From Spirochaetota bacterium (GTDB lineage: Bacteria; Spirochaetota; GWE2-31-10; MWDO01), in assembly GCA_017998755.1 (NCBI GenBank), contig JAGOCL010000118.1, forward strand, positions 1-7,494: DNA of 7,494 nt, read 5' to 3'. Under the pieces are notes generated by a model, which was not told the origin of the DNA, searched no databases, and was given only the letters and a program-made list of their open reading frames with translations. Positions 1-5,381 of the stretch are shown here, piece by piece (the first letter of the stretch is position 1; every line of letters begins with the position of its first letter). Made by a program: the position numbers and the translations under genes.

Positions 1-562
1 CTTTTGTAGGTAGGCCATACATTAAATATTCTGGGATTGGAATATCTAAATCTATATTATTATCTATCCTTTTTTTATCATTACGATTCTTAATATTTAT
101 TAATTCCGGTAATTTTTTTACAGTTTCCTGTAAACCTTTAATTTCTAATTTCGATTTTGTTCCCAAACCTCTTTTTTTTTCTAACTCTAAAAAATTTATT
201 TCTAAAAGTCGTCGACAAAAAGTTATATTCATATTTTTTAAAAAATTCTTAGTTCTACTTGAAAGATTGTTTAATAAATCTTCTGGAATTAGTATGTCGT
301 CAATATAGTTATTATTTGTTCGATCTATTGTGTCATCATTGTTCAAATTAAGTTTATTATTAAAAAGTTGCTGAAAATATTTTACTTCATCAATTATTTC
401 CGTAGATATACCACTTTGTGATAATAAATCTATTGAAACATTACAAAAAGAATCTATATTATTAATATTATATTTCTTTAGAACTTGTCGTGTATCTTCC
501 ATCAGAAATCCTAATAATTCTTCATATGAATAATTCTTTGTCATATATTCCATTTTTACCAT
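1..562 (-). CDS. Partial protein with an RNA polymerase alpha-CTD-like helix-hairpin-helix domain
   Basis: An open frame on the minus strand starts at ATG 560-562 and runs without a stop to the left edge, giving 187 codons with the C-terminus missing. Residues about 98-150 match the RpoA C-terminal domain pattern: LSSRTKNFLKNMNI, then a helix, then LGTKSKLEIK. In RpoA the equivalent segment contacts DNA and activators. A short motif, I-x-I-P-E-x-L followed by L, occurs at about 90-100 and again at 174-184, so a second copy of the domain probably begins where the window ends. A GAGGA sequence lies 15 bases upstream, which is long for a ribosome site; in-frame ATGs at 551-553 and 542-544 are alternatives. 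The gene starts 31 bases after the Fic stop on the same strand, so the two are probably cotranscribed. A run of nine A's on the coding strand (171-179) could allow slippage. The function is unknown; nucleic-acid or protein binding is inferred from the domain. Confidence 0.8.
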   Translation of the reverse strand, partial: MVKMEYMTKNYSYEELLGFLMEDTRQVLKKYNINNIDSFCNVSIDLLSQSGISTEIIDEVKYFQQLFNNKLNLNNDDTIDRTNNNYIDDILIPEDLLNNLSSRTKNFLKNMNITFCRRLLEINFLELEKKRGLGTKSKLEIKGLQETVKKLPELINIKNRNDKKRIDNNIDLDIPIPEYLMYGLPTK

Positions 563-593
563 ACATTTATAAAATATTCCTCATATATTTATT

Positions 594-1667
594 TTATTCA
601 AACAACTTTAAATATCTCTCAAAAACAAATACTCTGTTTCTTTTATATCCAGTTATCTCTTTAAGAATCCCGAGATTAATAAAATCTTCTATCAATCGTA
701 ATGATGTTGAAGCATTGATTGATAAAGCGCTTGATACGTCTTGATTATCGACAACAGGTTTCCCATAAAGAAAATGAATAAACGCCTGCGCAAGTTTTGT
801 TTTTCTTCCGAGAGTTAAAATATCCCTATATTCAACTTCCTCTCTTAGCTTTATTATTGATTTAAACGTATCGATTGAGTCTGTCGCCGTCTCTCTTACT
901 CCTTCAAGAAAATATTTGAGCCATTGAGTCATATTATTATGAGTTCGGACGCGCGAAAGATTATCGTAATAGAGCGTTCTGTTTTTCTCAAAAAACGCAG
1001 AGAGATATAGAACGGGTTTTGAAAGAAGGCCTTTACTGACAAGATAGAGCGTTATCAAAAGCCGTCCGATTCTTCCGTTACCGTCGAGAAAAGGGTGAAT
1101 CGTTTCAAATTGATAATGACAAATCCCTATTTTTAAAAGATCCGGTAAAAGCAGGTTGTCGTTATTCAAAAACGTCTCAAAATCAGACGTTAACTCCGGC
1201 AAATCGCTGTGATGCGGCGGAATAAAAACGGCGTCGGCAAGAGACGCTCCCCCTATCCAATTCTGGCTATTTCTAAACTCTCCGGGTAATTTATGTTTAC
1301 CTCTTACCCCTTGCAATAAAATATTATGAGTATTTCTCAAAAGTCTATTAGAAAGAGGAAGATTGTTTAATTCATTAATTGCGTAATTCATCGCTTTAAT
1401 ATAATTTTGAACTTCTTCCCAGTCGTCTCTTTTTTCAGGATTAATATATTCTTCTTTTTGTAGCGCTTCTTTTATATTAGTTTGCGTTCCTTCGATTTTA
1501 CTCGAAGTCGTCGCCTCTTTACTGACATGCATTTTTATAAAAAAATCAATATCAGGAATTAACTCTGAAAATGCGTTTAATTCTCCGAGTTTTATATTAG
1601 CGCTACTCAATATATTTATTAATTTCTCATCGGTAACGCTCCAGTCGCGATTTACCGGATTAGGCAA
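594..1667 (-). CDS. Fic family protein (probable AMP-transferase) with self-inhibitory motif
   Basis: Fic enzymes usually transfer AMP from ATP onto a hydroxyl side chain of a target protein. Numbered from the TTG at 1665-1667 (357 aa), the full active-site motif HPFLDGNGRIGR is at 191-202, with catalytic His191 and the phosphate-binding GNGR loop intact. The segment SSKIEG at 55-60 fits the (S/T)xxxE(G/N) inhibitory helix. It lies N-terminal to the Fic core, so this is a self-restrained (class II) Fic needing no separate antitoxin. The flap segment SLADAVFIPP is at 142-151. Residues about 285-350 look like a winged helix, which could bind DNA. The same frame stays open upstream, and residues coded by 1668-1727 (DIKDFLSGTYKEQFQYKSF) look like the usual Fic N-terminus, but no ATG, GTG or TTG is there. 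The target cannot be told from sequence. Overall assignment is secure; the start is not. Confidence 0.92.
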   Translation of the reverse strand: MPNPVNRDWSVTDEKLINILSSANIKLGELNAFSELIPDIDFFIKMHVSKEATTSSKIEGTQTNIKEALQKEEYINPEKRDDWEEVQNYIKAMNYAINELNNLPLSNRLLRNTHNILLQGVRGKHKLPGEFRNSQNWIGGASLADAVFIPPHHSDLPELTSDFETFLNNDNLLLPDLLKIGICHYQFETIHPFLDGNGRIGRLLITLYLVSKGLLSKPVLYLSAFFEKNRTLYYDNLSRVRTHNNMTQWLKYFLEGVRETATDSIDTFKSIIKLREEVEYRDILTLGRKTKLAQAFIHFLYGKPVVDNQDVSSALSINASTSLRLIEDFINLGILKEITGYKRNRVFVFERYLKLFE

Positions 1668-1727
1668 AAAACTCTTGTATTGAAACTGCTCTTTGTATGT
1701 TCCTGATAAAAAATCTTTTATATCTAT
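1668..1727 (-). other. Probable N-terminal extension of the Fic gene, with ATA where a start codon is expected
   Basis: On the minus strand the Fic frame continues without a stop from TTG 1667 back beyond 1727. It encodes DIKDFLSGTYKEQFQYKSF directly before LPNPVNRDW, which resembles the beginning of many Fic proteins. An AGGA (1733-1736) sits five bases before an ATA codon at 1725-1727, the spacing expected for a start codon. No standard start codon occurs in this stretch. Either ATA replaces a lost ATG, or translation begins inefficiently here, or only the shorter TTG form is made. The family resemblance is from memory. Confidence 0.5.
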
Positions 1728-1744
1728 TTTTATCCTGTACTTTC

Positions 1745-1770
1745 CGCAAATATAAAATACTATATTTGCG
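1745..1770. promoter_or_regulatory. Perfect inverted repeat upstream of fic (candidate operator)
   Basis: Arms CGCAAATATA (1745-1754) and TATATTTGCG (1761-1770) are perfectly complementary across a 6-base spacer. The repeat lies just ahead of the presumed fic translation start and shares the GCAAAT core with the pair at 1785-1817. It could be an operator bound by a dimeric repressor, possibly the winged-helix end of the Fic protein itself, or an mRNA hairpin in the leader. There is no T-run, so a terminator is unlikely. Confidence 0.5.
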
Positions 1771-1784
1771 CTTAATCTCCTATC

Positions 1785-1817
1785 TGCAAATAATACGTTA
1801 TTATAACCGCATTTGCA
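1785..1817. promoter_or_regulatory. TGCAAAT/ATTTGCA inverted repeat flanking a minus-strand TATAAT box
   Basis: TGCAAAT at 1785-1791 and its complement ATTTGCA at 1811-1817 surround a perfect minus-strand -10 hexamer TATAAT at 1800-1805. No good -35 box is seen 17 bases upstream. The layout suggests a fic promoter controlled by a protein that binds the GCAAAT arms, but this is inference from sequence symmetry alone. Confidence 0.4.
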
Positions 1818-1836
1818 ACCTAAAAATAAATAATTT

Positions 1837-1935
1837 TTAAATTATTATTTTTCTTGCCAAGTCAATAAAATCCTCTTTCGTCATTTTAGACGTTTTATAT
1901 AATTCAATCATCCCTTTTATTACATTCTCCCTCAC
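1837..1935 (-). CDS. Possible 32-aa ORF translationally coupled to rep
   Basis: A GTG at 1933-1935 overlaps the rep TGA stop (1932-1934) and opens a 32-codon frame ending at TAA 1837-1839. The peptide is VRENVIKGMIELYKTSK followed by MTKEDFIDLARKIII. It is amphipathic and helix-like with ordinary codon use, which suggests either a small coupled protein or the tail of a decayed gene. An internal ATG follows a GGG tract. I recognise no family. Confidence 0.3.
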   Translation of the reverse strand: MRENVIKGMIELYKTSKMTKEDFIDLARKIII

Positions 1936-3071
1936 GCCGCTATTTGCCCTACCCTCTTTTTTTGAGCGATAAAATCGTCAAAAGAAATTAAAACAACGCA
2001 TTTATTCCGTATATATTCCAATTTTTTCGTAAGAATCAAATTATTGTATATTATCTCGTTTTTCTCGACGCTTTTATAGAATTCCGACTGCATTGTCTTT
2101 TTTATTTCTTCCTCTATTTTTTTATTTTCTTCGACGGAAAGATTGCTTAAGTATCTATTACATTCATTATTAGCATATTTATCGTATTCAAGCTTTATTG
2201 TCTCTGTTTCTTCGTTATACTTTATGTTTATCGCCTTATTGTATTCGTTTTCTTTCTCTTTTGATTTTTTATGCTCATAATTACGATAATCGTCGTCTAT
2301 CCAGTTTTGAATTATAGATAAATAAAGATACCTTCCCCTACCCTTTACTTTTTTGGGATTATGTTTCATAAGAAATTCAAACTGATTTAACTTCTCCTGT
2401 AGATAATCAGGATCATGTTTAATAAATATATTATTCAGCTGTATATCCGATATACCGTTTTGTTGAAGTTTATTAATTATTTCTAAATTAGAAGAAGAAT
2501 CATTATAAGTAAGATCATTTTGTTTTTTTATTACATCGTTGTTTAACTCTTTTCTTTCTTCTTCTTTTTTTATTAATATTTCTTTTGTGTATATAAATTT
2601 TGCGGTATTAGGCGGATTTAATACCTCAAATTTTGAGGTATTAACGTTATTTATACCCTCATTATTTATAATATTGCCGTCTTTTTGGTCGTCTATTACC
2701 TCAAATTTTGAGGGTATATTTTCTTCGATCGTTGTTCCGGAAACGAGACTCTCGCTTGTTTTGTTTTTTACTTCATAAGAAATTCTAGTCCCCTTCCCTA
2801 CTCCGAATTTATGCGTTTCGATTAAGCCCTTATCTAAAAGTTCATTGATCCCTTTTAATATTGAATTTCCCGACAGATTTGACATTTTCTGAATTTGACT
2901 GTAACTGATAAAATCTTTATCTTTCTGCCATCCGATCGTTTTTCTTACGACGGTTAAATAAACTTTTAGCGCCGATTCTGATAATTGATATATATATTCG
3001 TCTAAGAAAAAATTAGGAACTCTTGTAAAATTAACGACGTTGTCGTCTATAAGTTGTTTTAAACTCTGCAT
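1932..3071 (-). CDS. Plasmid replication initiator, phage replication protein O-like
   Basis: This 379-aa protein is probably the replicon's initiator. Residues about 8-100 form a winged-helix domain of the phage replication protein O / plasmid Rep type: FTRVPNFFLDEYIYQLSESA, then VRKTIGWQKDKDFISYSQI and SNLSGNSILKGINELLDKGLI. Proteins of this type bind origin repeats. Residues 105-190 are a polar linker whose DNA carries the repeat array at 2590-2717. Residues about 195-262 (LQQNGISDIQLNNIF to YLSIIQNWIDD) resemble the C-terminal module of DnaD-like and plasmid Rep proteins, thought to contact helicase or DNA. The remainder is charged coiled coil. The ATG at 3069-3071 has GGGAGGG eight bases upstream, which fixes the start. 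It lies divergent from parA with a control region between. Lambda O has the same N-domain, origin-coding linker, C-domain order. Replication role is inferred from domains and context; no nicking-enzyme (relaxase or rolling-circle) motif was noticed. Confidence 0.8.
   Translation of the reverse strand: MQSLKQLIDDNVVNFTRVPNFFLDEYIYQLSESALKVYLTVVRKTIGWQKDKDFISYSQIQKMSNLSGNSILKGINELLDKGLIETHKFGVGKGTRISYEVKNKTSESLVSGTTIEENIPSKFEVIDDQKDGNIINNEGINNVNTSKFEVLNPPNTAKFIYTKEILIKKEEERKELNNDVIKKQNDLTYNDSSSNLEIINKLQQNGISDIQLNNIFIKHDPDYLQEKLNQFEFLMKHNPKKVKGRGRYLYLSIIQNWIDDDYRNYEHKKSKEKENEYNKAINIKYNEETETIKLEYDKYANNECNRYLSNLSVEENKKIEEEIKKTMQSEFYKSVEKNEIIYNNLILTKKLEYIRNKCVVLISFDDFIAQKKRVGQIAA
2590..2717. repeat. 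Iteron-like array inside rep (candidate replication origin)
   Basis: Four related palindromic or half sites with core CCTCAAA-T-TTTGAGG occur here. One is a diverged copy at 2590-2610 (TATAAATTTTGCGGTATTA). The next is a perfect palindrome at 2618-2644, with 13-base arms TTAATACCTCAAA and its complement around one T. Then comes a half site ATACCCTCA at 2653-2661, and a copy at 2697-2717 (ACCTCAAATTTTGAGGGTAT). The sites' centres are at 2598, 2631, 2664 (half-site centre inferred) and 2706, spaced 33, 33 and 42 bases, close to three, three and four helical turns. The neighbouring stretch 2540-2600 is very AT-rich, as expected for a duplex-melting element. In the protein the repeats appear as SKFEV, SKFEVLN and AKFIY in the linker, so selection on peptide repeats is the alternative. 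Confidence 0.6.
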
Positions 3072-3079
3072 AATCTTAA

Positions 3080-3086
3080 CCCTCCC
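3080..3086 (-). promoter_or_regulatory. Ribosome-binding site of rep
   Basis: GGGAGGG on the minus strand lies eight bases before the rep ATG. It is a strong match to the anti-Shine-Dalgarno sequence and supports the start at 3071. Confidence 0.75.
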
Positions 3087-3189
3087 AGGTTTATGTTGTT
3101 ATTTGGACATAACTCTCCCGTAATTGATGAAAATATCTTTTAACAAAAGAATAAATTTCACCAATAAATAAAATTTTTAAAGAAAACTG

Positions 3190-3216
3190 TTGACAAAATT
3201 TTGATTATGCTATAAT
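3190..3216 (+). promoter_or_regulatory. Strong sigma70-type promoter of the small RNA
   Basis: A perfect -35 TTGACA (3190-3195) and a perfect -10 TATAAT (3211-3216) are separated by 15 bases, and TGC before the -10 makes it an extended -10. The short spacer is offset by the extended element. Transcription should start near 3223, pointing away from rep and toward the terminator at 3275-3313. Confidence 0.75.
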
Positions 3217-3222
3217 ATCTGA

Positions 3223-3312
3223 AGTATAAATTAGGAATTATGAACGCTTCAAATATTAAGCGTAATGCTTATAGAAAGACTTCTTTATTAGCCGTAAAGA
3301 AGTCTTTTTTAT
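3223..3312 (+). ncRNA. Putative ~90-nt small RNA, possible antisense regulator of rep
   Basis: A consensus promoter and a textbook terminator lie about 90 bases apart, defining a short transcript. It has an internal hairpin ACGCTT/AAGCGT (3244-3249 with 3258-3263, 8-base loop), followed by the terminator stem. The unit sits upstream of rep and on the opposite strand. If the rep transcript starts beyond 3313, as the candidate promoter at 3384-3412 suggests, this RNA would be fully complementary to the rep leader. That is the arrangement of countertranscribed RNAs that limit plasmid copy number. An ORF beginning at ATG 3240 would read through the terminator and is less convincing. Ends are estimated from the promoter and T-run. 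Confidence 0.6.
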
Positions 3313-3313
3313 T
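3275..3313 (+). terminator. Rho-independent terminator of the small RNA
   Basis: A 13-base-pair stem (3275-3287 with 3295-3307, core AGACTTCTTTA / TAAAGAAGTCT) closes a 7-base loop and merges into a run of six T's at 3305-3310. This is a canonical intrinsic terminator on the plus strand. Confidence 0.85.
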
Positions 3314-3315
3314 GT

Positions 3316-3330
3316 TTAAATGCCATTCAT
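3316..3330 (-). CDS. Possible 4-aa leader peptide mini-ORF in the rep leader
   Basis: On the minus strand an exceptionally strong ribosome site, GGGAGGGGG (3336-3344), stands five bases before ATG-AAT-GGC-ATT-TAA (MNGI). It lies 245 bases upstream of rep and immediately beyond the end of the predicted small RNA. Some plasmids couple rep translation to a leader peptide that an antisense RNA blocks; a similar role here is speculative. The strong site in a noncoding spacer is the main evidence. Confidence 0.3.
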   Translation of the reverse strand: MNGI

Positions 3331-3383
3331 TATTACCCCCTCCCAAAGATAACGGCTTTTTTAGATATTAAGCGTTGACTCAA

Positions 3384-3412
3384 TTAATATAATAAACGGT
3401 ATTATTAATCAA
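3384..3412 (-). promoter_or_regulatory. Candidate rep promoter (minus strand) with overlapping small palindrome
   Basis: On the minus strand TTGATT (3407-3412) is followed after 17 bases by TATTAA (3384-3389), or after 15 bases by TATATT (3386-3391). It overlaps an inverted repeat ATAATA-AACGG-TATTAT (3389-3405) and lies next to a plus-strand TTGACT at 3375-3380 that could serve parA. Transcripts would start near 3378 and give rep a leader of about 300 bases. The region is AT-rich, so chance matches are likely. Confidence 0.3.
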
Positions 3413-3593
3413 GAGAAAAGTTCAAAAAAGCAATATAATTTGAATTTGAGGTATAAATATTATTCCATAACTAAAAGTTTGCAAAATATTTGATGTTATT
3501 TCTTGCCAACAATGAATAAATTTGATAGAAATTTGGAGAAAGAACAAACAACAAAACAAAAAATGAATTTAATTTTTGTAATGGAAGGGGAAA

Positions 3594-4508
3594 ATGAATT
3601 TATTAACAATTAAAGACGCGGGGATATTAGCGGGGTTGTCTGAAAATACAGTGAGAAATTGGATTGACGAGGGGAAAATACAGAAATACGAAGACGACAA
3701 GGGAAGAGCGCTGGTAAATAAACGGGAGATTTTAAAAACGATTCCTACCGTAATAACGCTTTTTAACCAAAAAGGGGGATGCGGGAAGACTACGAGTAGC
3801 GTAATCTGCGCCGATTATTTTGAAAAACAGGGAGATAAGGTATTAGTAGTCGATCTTGATCAACAAGGTAATATAAGTCAAACATTTTTTAGTTTTGAAG
3901 AGCTTGGCGGCAGTTTAACTTTATACGACTATGTTGAAAATAAAACTCCTATTTCTAAAATAGTAAAAAAATATAGCGATAACGTCGACGTAATTCCAGC
4001 CGATATCCGTCTTTCAAGGAAAGACTATATAGACACGTCTTTACTGATACAAATGAAAGAGGACTTTATTCCGGTATTTAAGAAATACAACATAGTAATA
4101 CTCGATTGCCCCCCATCGTTAAACGCTTTTTCAAGAATGGGCGTACTCTATTCAAATTATATATTCTGCCCTATTGTTCCCGAGCCATATTCTCATAAAG
4201 GGTTAGCAGAATTATTAAATTCTATGAAAATATTGACTCCGTTTAACAAAGACTTTATTGATTACAGGGTTTTTATTTCAACCCATAGACAACACAGAAC
4301 GACAATACGAGAAGATTATGTTTTACAGTTTAAAGAGCAACTAGGAGACAAAATATTTAAAAATTATATTCCTGATTTTATTGGAGTCGTGGAGAGAGGA
4401 GTAGCTTTTTCTAATATTTTTGATATGTATAAAAACGATAAATCTATATCTAAAATTATGGGACTAATGAAAGAAATTGACAATTTTATCTATGAGGGAA
4501 GGAGATAA
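3594..4508 (+). CDS. parA: ParA-family partition ATPase with N-terminal MerR-like helix-turn-helix
   Basis: This 304-aa ATPase should drive plasmid segregation by ATP-dependent binding to nucleoid DNA and interaction with a centromere-bound partner. Residues 3-48 form a MerR/excisionase-like helix-turn-helix (LTIKDAGILAGLSENTVRNW, then a KREIL helix), which usually lets such ParAs repress their own operon. The deviant Walker A motif KGGCGKTT is at 60-67 with the signature lysine, the A' motif VVDLDQQGN at 85-93, and the Walker B region VILDCPPS at 168-175. Length fits ParA proteins with an added DNA-binding domain. The start at 3594 follows GGAAGGGG by three bases. The partner gene begins one base after this stop, so they form one operon. 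The gene points away from rep, as in many replication-partition cassettes. Everything needed for ATPase function appears intact. Confidence 0.9.
   Translation: MNLLTIKDAGILAGLSENTVRNWIDEGKIQKYEDDKGRALVNKREILKTIPTVITLFNQKGGCGKTTSSVICADYFEKQGDKVLVVDLDQQGNISQTFFSFEELGGSLTLYDYVENKTPISKIVKKYSDNVDVIPADIRLSRKDYIDTSLLIQMKEDFIPVFKKYNIVILDCPPSLNAFSRMGVLYSNYIFCPIVPEPYSHKGLAELLNSMKILTPFNKDFIDYRVFISTHRQHRTTIREDYVLQFKEQLGDKIFKNYIPDFIGVVERGVAFSNIFDMYKNDKSISKIMGLMKEIDNFIYEGRR
4499..4504 (+). promoter_or_regulatory. Ribosome-binding site that sets the partner-gene start
   Basis: AAGGAG lies five bases before the ATG at 4510 and inside the last codons of parA. It selects that ATG over the in-frame ATG at 4477, which has no such site and would overlap parA by eleven codons. 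Confidence 0.75.
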
Positions 4509-4509
4509 A

Positions 4510-5295
4510 ATGGCAAAGAAAAATTTTAGAGGAAAAGAGACGCGAAATCTTTCCGATATTATAAACGATAAGAACGTCGTTAGCGACGATGTGAAAAACG
4601 CTATTCTGGGGCTTGAGGCGTCCCCTACTTCCGATAAATTGAATTCCGTAATAAAAATCATAGAAAACGATACGGCGATTTTGGGTGAAGATAAAAAAGA
4701 ACTGCTAAATAATTTACGCGAAAAATATATATCGATATTTAATTTTAATAATTGCCCTGAAGATTATGAAGATCTGAAAAATGAAGCGAAATTTTTATCG
4801 GGTATTACTCAATATAGCTTTATGCTTATGGCTCAGCGTCTTCTAAAAATAAGAGATAATGAGTTATATAAAATAGACGGATATTCAGATTTTAGGAGTT
4901 TTATCGAGAATGAACTGTCAATCTCAAGAAGTACCGTTTATAATTATATCGATATCGTAACAATATTCGGCGTCCAACCGGTTGGACACGATGAAAACAT
5001 TGAATATGCTAAGTTACTTCCAATTATACCTATTCTAAAAGCGCATGAAAATAACATTCCTAAAGATGAAATTAAAGAAAGGTTTTTATATGAGATTAGG
5101 AGTAAGTCAAAAAACGAGATAATCGACGAGGCAAATCGTCTTAAAGTAAAGTATGGATTACTTAAGGAGCGCAAGTTAAAAGATGAAATTGATAAATCGT
5201 TCAAAAAATTTTATGAATTATTACTAAACGACGCAAAAGACCTTGATAAAAACAAACTGGACTATTATATAAAAAAGTTAAACGGATTAATGTAA
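4510..5295 (+). CDS. ParA partner, putative ParB-like DNA-binding partition protein
   Basis: The 261-aa product is encoded immediately after parA, the place of the centromere-binding partner. It lacks a recognisable ParB/Spo0J nuclease-like fold. The N-terminus (MAKKNFRGKETRN) is basic, as in ParB proteins whose N-terminus touches ParA. Residues about 92-150 are the most family-like part: LSGITQYSFMLMAQRLLKIR, then YKIDGYSDFRSFIENELSIS, then RSTVYNYIDI. The last segment reads as a helix-turn-helix. Similar 'x-Y-x-x-GY-x-x-F-x-x-F-I, S-x-S-x-x-Y-x-Y' segments occur in the ParA-linked proteins of Borrelia plasmids (from memory, not searched). Residues 180-258 are charged helices that could dimerise. 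A 16-base perfect palindrome lies within the gene at 4972-4987. The partition role rests mainly on operon position and the helix-turn-helix. Confidence 0.65.
   Translation: MAKKNFRGKETRNLSDIINDKNVVSDDVKNAILGLEASPTSDKLNSVIKIIENDTAILGEDKKELLNNLREKYISIFNFNNCPEDYEDLKNEAKFLSGITQYSFMLMAQRLLKIRDNELYKIDGYSDFRSFIENELSISRSTVYNYIDIVTIFGVQPVGHDENIEYAKLLPIIPILKAHENNIPKDEIKERFLYEIRSKSKNEIIDEANRLKVKYGLLKERKLKDEIDKSFKKFYELLLNDAKDLDKNKLDYYIKKLNGLM
4972..4987. repeat. 16-base perfect palindrome inside the ParA-partner gene
   Basis: GTCCAACCGGTTGGAC is fully self-complementary and unusually GC-rich for its surroundings. It encodes part of GVQPVGH after the helix-turn-helix. It could be a centromere-like (parS) site for the partner protein or a regulatory site. 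A single copy was found, and chance is not excluded. Confidence 0.35.
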
Positions 5296-5381
5296 AATTT
5301 GAAACAAAGAGTATCGTTTATCTTGTCGATTTTAATTTTAATATCAAAAATTTGAGCGCCTATTTTTAAAGATATAATACT

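Larger units (their letters stand above)
3313..3593. other. Noncoding control region between the small RNA and parA
   Basis: No convincing gene lies here. Besides the candidate divergent promoters it holds an iteron-like half site TTTGAGGTAT (3445-3454, plus strand), a second ATATTAAGCG copy (3365-3374, also at 3253-3262 in the small RNA), and a short AT-rich tract before parA. The parA leader ends in GGAAGGGG (3583-3590) just ahead of its ATG. The half site could let Rep act on parA or rep transcription; this is inference. Confidence 0.4.

Noticed and set aside
490..744. Plus-strand ORF opposite the fic end
   Set aside because: Antisense to two better-supported minus-strand genes, with a hydrophobic low-complexity product and no ribosome site.
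2590..2717. CRISPR array
   Set aside because: The repeats are palindromic, unequal in length and spacing, and lie in coding sequence without unique spacers.
2539..2778. Plus-strand ORF inside rep
   Set aside because: Shadow of the rep linker; its phenylalanine- and serine-rich product reflects AT-rich complement.
3240..3371. 43-codon plus-strand ORF starting within the small RNA
   Set aside because: It reads straight through a strong terminator, its ribosome site is only three bases from the ATG, and the predicted peptide is not protein-like.
3563..3613. 16-codon ORF overlapping the parA start
   Set aside because: No ribosome site precedes it, and it exists because the AATGAATTTA string occurs twice; no support as a gene.
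4944..5204. Minus-strand ORF opposite the ParA-partner gene
   Set aside because: Shadow frame with no ribosome site or domain.
5344..5357. TCAAAAATTTGAGC as another iteron
   Set aside because: Arm spacing differs by one base and the GG and flanks are missing, so it is likely chance in AT-rich DNA.
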